Source: an uncultured Lachnospiraceae bacterium
GTDB lineage: Bacteria > Bacillota > Clostridia > Lachnospirales > Lachnospiraceae
Direction of reading: 5' to 3'
Assembly: GCA_900554925.1 (NCBI GenBank)
Contig: USJG01000024.1
Span: 1 to 19,916, forward strand
Length of the DNA stretch: 19,916 bases
Shown here: positions 6,988 through 14,532 of the stretch, one piece after another
How the letters are laid out: every line of letters starts with the position of its first letter
Position numbering within the stretch: position 1 is the first letter of the stretch
The notes under the pieces: model-generated
Told to the model about the DNA's origin: nothing
Seen by the model: the letters and a program-made list of their open reading frames with translations, nothing else
Databases searched by the model: none
Program-made: the position numbers and the translations under genes

Positions 6988-7016
6988 TTGGCATGAAAGT
7001 TGGTTCATGTTATGAT
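6988..7016 (+). promoter_or_regulatory. Extended -10 promoter for the cmk-ispH-rpsA-cheR operon
   Basis: TTGGCA at 6988-6993, a 17-nt spacer and TATGAT at 7011-7016, preceded by TGT as an extended -10. A small palindrome (CATGAA around 6992 and TTCATG around 7004) lies between the hexamers and could be an operator. Transcription would start near 7023. Confidence 0.7.
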
Positions 7017-7017
7017 A

Positions 7018-7045
7018 GGGGAGGCAATATAGTTGTCTCCTTTAT
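7018..7045 (+). terminator. Terminator-like hairpin overlapping the predicted cmk start site
   Basis: GGGGAGGCAA at 7018-7027 pairs with TTGTCTCCTT at about 7033-7042, including G-U pairs, and is followed by TTATTTTAT. For read-through RNA from the upstream flavoprotein gene it is a plausible terminator. RNA starting at about 7023 from the promoter above would lack most of the left arm. Confidence 0.5.
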
Positions 7046-7086
7046 TTTATATAGTAGAAAAGGCATATGCGGAAGGGTATGAAAAG

Positions 7087-7743
7087 ATGAGTTATCAGAT
7101 TGCGATAGATGGTCCTGCGGGAGCAGGAAAGAGCACAATAGCCAGAAAGGTTGCAAAGGAAAAAGGATTTATTTATGTGGATACGGGTGCCATGTATCGC
7201 GCCATGGCATATTTTCTTCTGACCAGAAAAGTAAATCCGAAAGATGCAAAGGCTATTGAGCAGAATTGTCAGGCGGCCGATATTACTATATGCTACGAAA
7301 ATGGAGAGCAGGTAGTACTCTTAAACGGAGAAAATGTAAACGGCGTGATCCGAAGCGAAGAGGTAGGCAATATGGCTTCCGCCAGCAGCTCCAATCCCAA
7401 AGTAAGAGAGCGCCTTACTCTTTTACAGAAAGAACTTGCCAGGACAAATGATGTGGTCATGGATGGCAGGGACATTGGAAGCTGCGTGCTTCCCGGCGCA
7501 GATGTAAAAATTTACCTGACAGCCAGCGCCAGGGTGCGGGCAAAAAGAAGATTTGATGAGCTGAATGCCAGGGGAGTTACCTGCGATATGGAACAGATTG
7601 AAGCGGACATTATTAAGCGTGACCAGATGGATATGACCAGAGAGATCGCACCCTTAAAGCAGGCAGAGGATGCAGTACTGATAGATTCCTCCAACATGAC
7701 GGTGGATGAGGTTGTGATGGCTGTTTTGGAACTGTGCAGATAA
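7087..7743 (+). CDS. cmk: Cytidylate kinase
   Basis: 218 residues, the normal size. It phosphorylates CMP and dCMP with ATP in pyrimidine nucleotide synthesis and salvage in the cytoplasm. Visible features: P-loop GPAGAGKST (residues 9-17), DTGAMYR (32-38), an NMP-binding insertion typical of bacterial Cmk, the MDGRDIG motif, and a C-terminal RDQMDMTREIAPLKQAEDA lid region. Start: ATG 7087 follows GGAAGGG with about 9-nt spacing; an in-frame TTG at 7033 falls in the hairpin and is rejected. ispH follows after 23 nt. The cmk-ispH-rpsA order is common in Clostridia. High confidence. Confidence 0.96.
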   Translation: MSYQIAIDGPAGAGKSTIARKVAKEKGFIYVDTGAMYRAMAYFLLTRKVNPKDAKAIEQNCQAADITICYENGEQVVLLNGENVNGVIRSEEVGNMASASSSNPKVRERLTLLQKELARTNDVVMDGRDIGSCVLPGADVKIYLTASARVRAKRRFDELNARGVTCDMEQIEADIIKRDQMDMTREIAPLKQAEDAVLIDSSNMTVDEVVMAVLELCR

Positions 7744-7766
7744 AGGATTAGAAAGAGGAATGGAAA

Positions 7767-8615
7767 ATGGAAGTAATACTTGCCAACAGCGCCGGATTTT
7801 GCTTTGGTGTAAAACGGGCAATGGAGAAGGTTTACGAGCAGATAGATGCAGGAAAAAAGATCTATACCTATGGCCCTATCATTCATAACGAGGAAGTCGT
7901 AAAGGATCTGGAAAAGCATGGCGTCCAGGTAATCGAAGGAGAAGAGGAACTGGCAGCCTTAAAGGAGGGAGCGGTAGTGATCCGTTCCCACGGAGTTCCT
8001 GAAAGGATCTGTAATCTGATAGAAAAAAATGGGTTGGAATGTATTGATGCAACATGCCCCTTTGTAAAACGGATACACAAAATTGTTGAGAAGGAAAGCG
8101 CAAGAGGCAAAGAAATCATTATTATCGGCAATCCGGGACACCCGGAGGTGGAAGGAATCAAAGGCTGGTCCAAAACCCCCGCGCAGGTAATTGAATCTGT
8201 GCAGGAAGCAGAGAATTTTAAGGCTGACATCAGCAAGCCTCTGTGCATAGTATCCCAAACGACATTTAACTACAACAAATTTCAAGAATTAGTTGAAATT
8301 TTTCAAAAAAGAGGTTACAATGTTAATGTTGTAAATACCATCTGTAATGCGACAGAAGAACGACAGACACAGGCTCGCGAAATTGCGGCCAGGGTCGATG
8401 CAATGATAGTAATAGGTGGCAGACACAGTTCAAACACGCAGAAGCTATATGAAATATGCCGTGAGAAATGTGAAGCTACATATTTTATACAGACACTGGA
8501 AGACTTGCATTTAGAACTACCTAAAACTGCTGCTCTGGTGGGTATTACTGCGGGGGCTTCCACCCCCAACAATATTATCGAGGAGGTTCAAAATTATGTC
8601 AGAATTAACTTTTGA
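7767..8615 (+). CDS. ispH: 4-hydroxy-3-methylbut-2-enyl diphosphate reductase
   Basis: 282 residues, a full-length LytB/IspH. It performs the last step of the non-mevalonate isoprenoid pathway, reducing HMBPP to IPP and DMAPP with a [4Fe-4S] cluster. The three cluster cysteines are present: C12 (AGFCFGVKRA), C97 (IDATCPFV) and C193 (NTICNATEERQ). Substrate-binding histidines H40 and H124 and the glutamate in GHPEVEG are also seen. The gene is preceded by AAGAGGAATGGAAA. Its last 20 nt overlap the start of rpsA in another frame, so translation of the two is probably coupled; in related clostridia the two are often one fused protein. High confidence. Confidence 0.96.
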   Translation: MEVILANSAGFCFGVKRAMEKVYEQIDAGKKIYTYGPIIHNEEVVKDLEKHGVQVIEGEEELAALKEGAVVIRSHGVPERICNLIEKNGLECIDATCPFVKRIHKIVEKESARGKEIIIIGNPGHPEVEGIKGWSKTPAQVIESVQEAENFKADISKPLCIVSQTTFNYNKFQELVEIFQKRGYNVNVVNTICNATEERQTQAREIAARVDAMIVIGGRHSSNTQKLYEICREKCEATYFIQTLEDLHLELPKTAALVGITAGASTPNNIIEEVQNYVRINF

Positions 8616-9759
8616 ACAAATGTTGGAAGAATCATTAAAGACAATACATACAGGAGAGGTAGTTGAAGGTACGGTTATTGATGTTAAGCCTGAAGAGATC
8701 ATTCTTAACATTGGCTATAAGTCCGACGGTGTTTTGACAAGAAATGAATACACCAATGAGCCCAATGTGGATCTGACCCAGGTAGTAAAACCGGGTGATA
8801 CCATGGAAGTTAAGGTACTTAAGGTAAATGATGGCGAGGGACAGGTTACCTTGACTTATAAGAGACTTGCAGCTGACCGCGGAAACAAGAGAATCGAAGA
8901 AGCCTACAATAACAAAGAAGTACTTACAGCAAAGGTTGCACAGGTGCTTGAAGGCGGCCTTAGCGTTATAGTAGATGAAGTGAGAATTTTCATTCCTGCA
9001 AGCCTTGTTTCTGATGTATACGAAAAAGACCTTACCAAGTATGCAGGTCAGGAAATTCAATTTGTAATCAGTGAATATAATCCTAAGAGGAGAAGATACA
9101 TCGGAGACCGTAAGCAGCTCCTTGTTGAAGAAAAGGCAGAAATGCAGAAAAAGCTGCTGGAAAGCATCCAGGTTGGCGATGTGGTTGAAGGCGTTGTCAA
9201 GAATGTGACAGATTTTGGCGCGTTTATTGATATTGGCGGCGCTGACGGCTTGCTTCATATCTCTGAAATGTCCTGGGGACGCGTTGAAAATCCCAAAAAG
9301 ACATTTAAAGTTGGGGATAAGGTTAAGACCTTTATTAAAGAGATTTCAGGAACCAAAATCGCACTCAGTCTTAAGTTTGAGGATGCAAATCCCTGGAAGG
9401 ATGCAGAAGAAAAGTATGCGGCAGGCAAGGAAGTTACCGGCAAGGTGGCAAGAATGACAGACTTTGGAGCATTTATCGAATTAGAGCCCGGAGTGGACGC
9501 ACTGCTTCATGTATCACAGATTTCTAAAGAACATATTGAAAAGCCTTCGGATATTCTCAAGGTTGGAGATGAAGTTACTGCAAAGGTAGTAGATTTTAAC
9601 AGTGAAGATAAGAAGATCAGTTTAAGTATCAAGGCACTTCTTGCACCCGAGCCGGAAGCAGAAGGTGAGGAAGAGAAGGAAGCGCAGGAGGATGCTGATG
9701 TAGTATCAGTGGATATTGATGCTGTAATTGCAGCTGAATCAGCAGAGGAAGAAAATTAA
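8596..9759 (+). CDS. rpsA: S1 RNA-binding domain protein (ribosomal protein S1 homologue)
   Basis: 387 residues with four S1 domains at about 19-90, 107-176, 192-261 and 277-347, and an acidic tail (350-387). Domains 3 and 4 contain the conserved TDFGAF(I)...GLLHISE / ALLHVSQ signatures; domain 2 is divergent. It probably binds mRNA and helps recruit it to the 30S subunit, though clostridial S1-like proteins with four domains are shorter than the six-domain E. coli protein and the exact role is less settled. Start: ATG 8596 has GAGGAGG upstream, inside the ispH reading frame. cheR follows after 20 nt. Family secure; equivalence to enterobacterial S1 is an inference. Confidence 0.9.
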   Translation: MSELTFEQMLEESLKTIHTGEVVEGTVIDVKPEEIILNIGYKSDGVLTRNEYTNEPNVDLTQVVKPGDTMEVKVLKVNDGEGQVTLTYKRLAADRGNKRIEEAYNNKEVLTAKVAQVLEGGLSVIVDEVRIFIPASLVSDVYEKDLTKYAGQEIQFVISEYNPKRRRYIGDRKQLLVEEKAEMQKKLLESIQVGDVVEGVVKNVTDFGAFIDIGGADGLLHISEMSWGRVENPKKTFKVGDKVKTFIKEISGTKIALSLKFEDANPWKDAEEKYAAGKEVTGKVARMTDFGAFIELEPGVDALLHVSQISKEHIEKPSDILKVGDEVTAKVVDFNSEDKKISLSIKALLAPEPEAEGEEEKEAQEDADVVSVDIDAVIAAESAEEEN

Positions 9760-9779
9760 ACAAGTCAGGGCGGATTACT

Positions 9780-10562
9780 ATGACTTATGATTATGAAAAA
9801 TTTAAAGGTGCTGTTCTTGAGCTTACCAAAATTGATTTGAATGCTTATAAAGAGCGGCAAATGAAGCGGCGTATTGACGCATTGATAGCCAAGCATGGTA
9901 TCAGTGGCTATGAAAATTATGTTCAGGTCTTAAAAACAGACAAGGCCAGATTTGAGGAATTTGTAAATTACCTTACAATCAATGTTTCGGAGTTTTACAG
10001 GAATCCTGACCAGTGGCAGGTTATGGATCGTGAGATCATACCGGAGCTGATCAGTAAATTTGGTAAGAACTTAAAAATCTGGAGTGCCGCATGTTCTACA
10101 GGAGACGAGCCCTATTCTCTTGTGATGGCTTTGTCCAGGCATATCCCGCTTAGTATGATCCATGTTACAGCTACAGATTTGGATAAGCAGGTGATAGCCA
10201 AAGCAAAAGTCGGGCTTTATAATGAAAAGAGTATTGCAGCAGTGCCTGATGATTTAAAGAAAAAATATTTTACTAAAATAGGTCTTTCTTATCAAATATC
10301 TGATGAGATCAAGTCCAGGGTGGAGTTTAAAGAACATAATTTGCTTGGCAAAGATTATCCCAGGGATTATCACATGATAGTTTGCCGAAATGTGCTTATA
10401 TATTTTACTGAGGAAGCCAAGGATGAGGTATTCAGGAAATTCTACCAGTCATTAAGACCAGGCGGAATACTCTTTATCGGAAGCACTGAGCAGATTATCA
10501 ATTACAGGGATGTAGGGTATGATCGTAAAAATTCATTCTTCTATGAACGTCCCGCAAAGTAA
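9780..10562 (+). CDS. CheR-family protein-glutamate methyltransferase
   Basis: 260 residues, typical of stand-alone CheR. It should methylate glutamates of methyl-accepting chemotaxis proteins using S-adenosylmethionine. The N-terminal helical domain ends with TINVSEFYR (66-74), and the SAM-binding motif WSAACSTGDEPYS is at 101-113. An ATDLD acidic loop (131-135) and the CRNVLIYF motif (202-209) follow. No chemoreceptor, CheB or flagellar gene is in the window. It lies 20 nt after rpsA and before the terminator at 10583, so it is probably the last gene of the cmk-ispH-rpsA unit. Enzyme family confident; the substrate could be a distant receptor or a non-chemotaxis protein. Confidence 0.9.
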   Translation: MTYDYEKFKGAVLELTKIDLNAYKERQMKRRIDALIAKHGISGYENYVQVLKTDKARFEEFVNYLTINVSEFYRNPDQWQVMDREIIPELISKFGKNLKIWSAACSTGDEPYSLVMALSRHIPLSMIHVTATDLDKQVIAKAKVGLYNEKSIAAVPDDLKKKYFTKIGLSYQISDEIKSRVEFKEHNLLGKDYPRDYHMIVCRNVLIYFTEEAKDEVFRKFYQSLRPGGILFIGSTEQIINYRDVGYDRKNSFFYERPAK

Positions 10563-10582
10563 AAGTATACAGTAAATAAACG

Positions 10583-10611
10583 AGAGGCATCTTACTAAAT
10601 GCCTCTTTTTT
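10583..10611 (+). terminator. Intrinsic terminator after cheR
   Basis: AGAGGCAT at 10583-10590 pairs perfectly with ATGCCTCT at 10599-10606, with an 8-nt loop and a run of six T. It probably ends the cmk-ispH-rpsA-cheR transcript. Confidence 0.88.
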
Positions 10612-10651
10612 GCGGCTCGAATACCAATTTACCAGGCAGAAGGGAATTGAC

Positions 10652-12025
10652 GTGAAAAACGATAATGATAAAAATTTTAAGCATGATTTTACTAATGGAA
10701 AGCTTGGAATACAGATCTTGATTTTTAGTATTCCTCTTATATTTTCAAACCTGCTTCAGGTATTATTTAATACGACTGATATTGCAGTGGTGGGACAGTT
10801 CGCAGGAGCGGATTCTTTAGGGGCAGTGGGTTCCACCTCAATTCTGGTGTCCCTGTTTACTACACTGCTTATCGGCGTTGCAGGCGGAATTAATGTTCTG
10901 GTAGCGCAGGCTATTGGCGCAAAAAAGCCAGATGATATACAGAAAGTTGTACATACGTCGGCAATCATCAGTCTGATTTTGGGAATCCTGGTATTTTTAG
11001 TTGGACTTTTGTTTGCAGACCCTATTTTGAGGGTTTTAAATACCAAACCAGAACTGATTCAAAAGGCATCTGTATATCTGAAAATTTATTTTTGGGGAAT
11101 GCCGGCCTTATCCCTGTATAATTTTGGTAATGCAGTGCTCAGTGCGGCGGGGGATACCAAAAGACCGCTTTTATATTTATCTGTTTCGGGCCTGGTAAAT
11201 CTGGCATTGAATCTGCTGCTGGTGATTGGCTTCAAGCTGGATGTGGCAGGTGTGGCAGTGGCAAGCGTTATATCCATGTATTTGTCAGCGGCCTTGGTAT
11301 TGCGTACTTTAATATGCAGTAAAGAGGATTTTTCAATACGTTTTTATCTGCTTCGTATTGATTCCGAGAAGTTAAGGGCAATCCTTAGAATCGGCATTCC
11401 TTCGGGAGCACAGAACGCCATCTTTCAATTTGCAAACCTGTTTGTGCAGCGCTCAGTTAATTATTTCAGTGCCACAATGGTATCAGGCAATTCGGCAGCT
11501 GCCAATGCGGATGCGTTTATTTATGATATTATGGCAGCATTCTATTCTGCCTGTGCCTGCTTTATCGGGCAAAATTTTGGGGCGGGAAAAAGGGACAGAG
11601 TTTTAAAAAGTTATTTCATAAGCCTTGCCTATTCTTTTGTGATTGGTGCAGTGCTGGGTCTTTTGCTGATATTATTTGGACGTCCTTTTCTCTCAATATT
11701 TACTACAGATGCAGCAGTAATAGAGGCGGGAATGAACCGGCTTGTGATCATGGGATTTTCTTATGCGGTTTCTGCGTTTATGGATTGTAGTATTGCGGCC
11801 TCAAGAGGGCTTGGAGAAACATTAAAGCCTACATTTTTTGTAATCCTGGGTTCCTGTGTGTTTCGGGTAATCTGGATCTATACGATTTTTGCTCATTACA
11901 GAACAATACAGTCATTATACTTGTTGTATGTTTGCTCATGGGCGTTTACGGCAATTGCAGAAATTATCTATTTCAGAAAACTATATCGAAAAATTTATAA
12001 AAAATCCTCATTGCAGACCGGATAA
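10652..12025 (+). CDS. MATE-family multidrug/Na+ (H+) antiporter
   Basis: 457 residues and about 12 hydrophobic segments, the usual MATE size and topology, organised as two similar halves (roughly 15-230 and 240-450). The opening ILIFSIPLIFSNLLQVLFN and NTTDIAVVGQFAG segments are characteristic of MatE domains. Such proteins export cationic drugs, metabolites or flavins using a Na+ or H+ gradient. Start: GTG 10652 lies 6 nt after GAAGGGA; the upstream in-frame TTG at 10610 falls in the cheR terminator. No good promoter is seen in the 40 nt between that terminator and the start. The last codons form the left arm of the terminator. Substrate unknown. Confidence 0.9.
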   Translation: MKNDNDKNFKHDFTNGKLGIQILIFSIPLIFSNLLQVLFNTTDIAVVGQFAGADSLGAVGSTSILVSLFTTLLIGVAGGINVLVAQAIGAKKPDDIQKVVHTSAIISLILGILVFLVGLLFADPILRVLNTKPELIQKASVYLKIYFWGMPALSLYNFGNAVLSAAGDTKRPLLYLSVSGLVNLALNLLLVIGFKLDVAGVAVASVISMYLSAALVLRTLICSKEDFSIRFYLLRIDSEKLRAILRIGIPSGAQNAIFQFANLFVQRSVNYFSATMVSGNSAAANADAFIYDIMAAFYSACACFIGQNFGAGKRDRVLKSYFISLAYSFVIGAVLGLLLILFGRPFLSIFTTDAAVIEAGMNRLVIMGFSYAVSAFMDCSIAASRGLGETLKPTFFVILGSCVFRVIWIYTIFAHYRTIQSLYLLYVCSWAFTAIAEIIYFRKLYRKIYKKSSLQTG

Positions 12026-12049
12026 GGGCTCTGCAATGAGGGCTTTTTT
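11999..12049. terminator. Bidirectional terminator embedded in the exporter 3' end
   Basis: CCTCATTGCAG at 12006-12016 pairs perfectly with CTGCAATGAGG at 12031-12041. On the plus strand T12044-12049 follow. On the minus strand the six A residues at 11999-12004 give a T run, so it works both ways. The left arm encodes the last residues of the MATE protein, whose stop codon (12023-12025) sits in the loop; the exonuclease stop codon overlaps the plus-strand T run. Confidence 0.88.
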
Positions 12050-13151
12050 AATCCTGCATAGCCATTTCATTTAATATATGGCTTGCGTAATCTGAAAACA
12101 GCTGTCGGTTTTTCTTAATATCGTCGGTAAGTTCAAAGTACAGATCCCTGCTCTTGTACTCCCGTTTAAAAAAGGGCTCCACCAGTATCTTCCATTGAGG
12201 CAGATAACAGGAAAATTTTCGAGTGTAGCAGTTTGCTGCTGTAGCCTGCACACGATAATCTTTATCCACAAAAGAAGAAATGGATTTATGAAGTGCCATG
12301 TCCTCCGTAGGGAGATAATAATAATCCTTATAATTTGCGTAAAAGTATTTCAGTTCCTCCTCATAGATCGGTACCAGCAAAGTCCCCTCATAGCCATCTC
12401 CCTTGAAATGACAGCCTTTTCCCATAAAGGCAACAGGTACCGGAAGCGGGGAGGCAAATACCAGCTTAAGTATCAGCTCTTTCCGGGGAATGCCATGGAT
12501 ATCATTGTAGTAATTAGCCTGTACCTTGCGGGCCTTGATATTACAGTTAAACAGATCGTAGTAGGCCAGGATCGGGAGAACCTCCAGCATCCCCTTCATA
12601 TCGTCAGAATTATGAAGAAGCAGTGTGTGATATAGACTGTAGTCGTGGGAGGAAACATAGTCCTTATAAACCTGGATCAATTCGCCGCCGTTATAGGTAT
12701 CCTCACGATGAATTCCGAGAAATCGTTCCACGGTTTTCAATTTGCCATCAGCAAGCTTTAAAAAATTTTTGTATGGCATAATACGCCGGTAAATATCTAA
12801 ACCTTCCATATTGGTAAAATTGTATGTCAGTCCATATTTATCAGCCTTATGCTTAATAAATGGAAGGTCAAAGGTATTTCCGTTGTAATGAATCAGATAG
12901 GTGTAATTTTCAGCAAATGATAAGAACCCTTTGATCACTTCAGCTTCCTCATCGGGGGATTGAGCAAACCACTGCCGGATGATCCAGTTGCCTTCGGAAT
13001 AAAAAGCGCAGCCTATCAGATAAATTGAGGAACCGGAAGAAAGAAAACCGGTTGTTTCAATGTCTAAAAACAAAATCTTATCTAAAGGAGCCAGACGTTC
13101 TAATGGATATTTTAATTGAAAATTGCCAAGTATGATTTCTTCTGTTTTCAT
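12048..13151 (-). CDS. RNase H-like/DEDD 3'-5' exonuclease-domain protein (YprB-like)
   Basis: 367 residues. The N-terminal part carries exonuclease motifs: LFLDIETTG (D30, E32) as Exo I, HYNGNTFDLPF (D95) as Exo II, and HNSDDMKGM (H180, D183/D184) as Exo III. These match the ribonuclease H-like YprB group of Firmicutes. The C-terminal 150 residues have no motif I recognise. It probably hydrolyses nucleic acid 3' ends using two metal ions; the substrate is unknown. Start: the ATG complementary to 13149-13151 follows GCAGGAGG at 5-nt spacing, far better than the ATG 18 bases further upstream. It is convergent with the MATE gene and divergent from the HD-GYP gene. Confidence 0.85.
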   Translation of the reverse strand: MKTEEIILGNFQLKYPLERLAPLDKILFLDIETTGFLSSGSSIYLIGCAFYSEGNWIIRQWFAQSPDEEAEVIKGFLSFAENYTYLIHYNGNTFDLPFIKHKADKYGLTYNFTNMEGLDIYRRIMPYKNFLKLADGKLKTVERFLGIHREDTYNGGELIQVYKDYVSSHDYSLYHTLLLHNSDDMKGMLEVLPILAYYDLFNCNIKARKVQANYYNDIHGIPRKELILKLVFASPLPVPVAFMGKGCHFKGDGYEGTLLVPIYEEELKYFYANYKDYYYLPTEDMALHKSISSFVDKDYRVQATAANCYTRKFSCYLPQWKILVEPFFKREYKSRDLYFELTDDIKKNRQLFSDYASHILNEMAMQD

Positions 13152-13309
13152 AAGAGCCTCCTGCATCACATTACCTGTTTAGTTTAGCATATTTTTTAGA
13201 ATTACTGTAGTATTTTCGACAAAAAAACAGTGATTATGTATAAAAGGTATATGGAAATGATAAGATTTTCGTGGTGATACACACGGGAATGTGATATATT
13301 GGTATTAGT

Positions 13310-13315
13310 TATAAT
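13310..13315 (+). promoter_or_regulatory. Candidate -10 element for the HD-GYP gene
   Basis: A perfect TATAAT lies 32 nt before the start codon in the 196-nt divergent intergenic region. No convincing -35 is found at the right distance (the bases near 13287 are GAATGT), so an activator may be needed. The preceding TTAGT is identical to the sequence before the amidase TATAAT at 3147, giving an 11-base match. Confidence 0.4.
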
Positions 13316-13347
13316 TTACATTATCTTAATAAAAGTCGAGGTAGGGT

Positions 13348-14445
13348 ATGGGGAAAAAGATTATATTAATGGTTGATGATGTAAAGCTGAATCATGAAGC
13401 GGCAAGGCGCGTACTGGAGGATACCTATGAACTGTATGAGGCACTTTCAGCGGCAGAGGCTTTTGATATTCTGGAAAAGGTAACACCGGATTTAATATTG
13501 CTTGATATTGTTATGCCGGTAATGGATGGATATGGAATGCTAAAGCTTCTTAAGAAAAATCCCAGGTTTAAGAGCATCCCTGTTATTTTTTTGACTGCCG
13601 ACAACAGGCCGGAGACAGAGGTAGAAGGCTTTAATAAAGGCATAGTTGATTACATTACAAAGCCTTTTGTACCCATAGTTATGAAAAAAAGAATAGAAAC
13701 GCAGATTGCTCTGGCGGAATATGAACGCAGTCTGGAAGAGAAAGTGGCGATTAAGGTAGAAGAAATTGAAAGGATGTATGATGTGATCACCATCAGCTTT
13801 GCAGGCCTGGTAGAATCCAGAGATGGCGTGACAGGCGGACATCTCAAAAACACCTCAATTTACTTCGCCGCATTTATTAAGCATTTGGTGACGCTGCCTG
13901 AATATAAAAAGCAGCTTCCGCCGCAGCTGGTGAAGAAAGCCTGTCGAAGCGCACCGCTCCATGATGTGGGGAAAATCGCCATAGAAGATGCTGTCCTTCG
14001 CAAAGCCGGTTCGTTAAAGGAAGAAGAGTTTGAGAAGATGAAAATGCACTCTGTAATAGGAGGAGAAATATTTCGTTTTATCAAAAACAAGATTCCTGAT
14101 AAAGAGTTTGGAGAGATTGCAGAACAGATAGCCAGGTATCACCACGAGAAATGGAATGGAAATGGCTATCCTGATGGCCTGAAGAAAACGGAGATTCCGT
14201 TGGTGGCGCGAATTATGAGTATTGTAGATGTTTATGATGCCCTGACTTCAAAACGTCCCTATAAGGAACCCTTTTCACACGAAAAATCCATGATGATTAT
14301 TGCGTCTAAAAGCGGGGTGGATTTTGATCCGCAGCTTGTAACAGAATTTGTCAATATGGAAGACACAATTCGTGAATGCCTGCAAAAGAAAGAAGAAATG
14401 CTGATCAAACAGCAGTATTTCATGTTTGAAAAAAGTGGTTTATAG
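13348..14445 (+). CDS. Response regulator with HD-GYP phosphodiesterase output domain
   Basis: 365 residues. An N-terminal receiver domain (about 5-120) has acidic residues D10/D11, phospho-acceptor D53 (LLDIVMP), T83 and K105 (ITKP). After a coiled-coil linker (about 120-145), an HD-GYP domain (about 150-345) shows ESRDGVTGGH, HDVGKI (H205/D206), H234, HH at 265-266, GNGYPDG and the VDVYDALTSKRPY segment. HD-GYP enzymes hydrolyse cyclic di-GMP, so phosphorylation should alter c-di-GMP turnover. All metal-ligand positions I can identify are intact. No histidine kinase is encoded beside it, so the partner is elsewhere. Start at ATG 13348 follows GAGGTAGGG. Confident family; activity inferred. 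Confidence 0.92.
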   Translation: MGKKIILMVDDVKLNHEAARRVLEDTYELYEALSAAEAFDILEKVTPDLILLDIVMPVMDGYGMLKLLKKNPRFKSIPVIFLTADNRPETEVEGFNKGIVDYITKPFVPIVMKKRIETQIALAEYERSLEEKVAIKVEEIERMYDVITISFAGLVESRDGVTGGHLKNTSIYFAAFIKHLVTLPEYKKQLPPQLVKKACRSAPLHDVGKIAIEDAVLRKAGSLKEEEFEKMKMHSVIGGEIFRFIKNKIPDKEFGEIAEQIARYHHEKWNGNGYPDGLKKTEIPLVARIMSIVDVYDALTSKRPYKEPFSHEKSMMIIASKSGVDFDPQLVTEFVNMEDTIRECLQKKEEMLIKQQYFMFEKSGL

Positions 14446-14467
14446 AAGATCCGCAGATAAAGCATTG

Positions 14468-14496
14468 TTGTAAATTTGCAGGAAAAATAGTATATT
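14468..14496 (+). promoter_or_regulatory. Candidate promoter for the rnf operon
   Basis: TTGTAA at 14468-14473, a 17-nt spacer and TATATT at 14491-14496, with an AT-rich surrounding. It lies 36 nt before the rnfC start. No terminator is evident between the HD-GYP gene and rnfC, so read-through could contribute. Confidence 0.5.
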
Positions 14497-14532
14497 TATA
14501 TTGAATTATCATTAGAGAAAGAAGGTTACGAA

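Noticed and set aside
6983..7086. Riboswitch upstream of cmk
   Set aside because: The two small hairpins are explained by the promoter palindrome and a terminator-like stem; no known aptamer core is visible.
8635..9258. 207-codon minus-strand reading frame inside rpsA
   Set aside because: It lies entirely opposite a strongly conserved S1 protein, has no recognisable domain and is a shadow frame.
13170..13347. Flagellar-type (sigma-D) promoter for the HD-GYP gene
   Set aside because: No TAAA-N15-GCCGATAA-like match in the intergenic region; only a sigma-A-like -10 is present.
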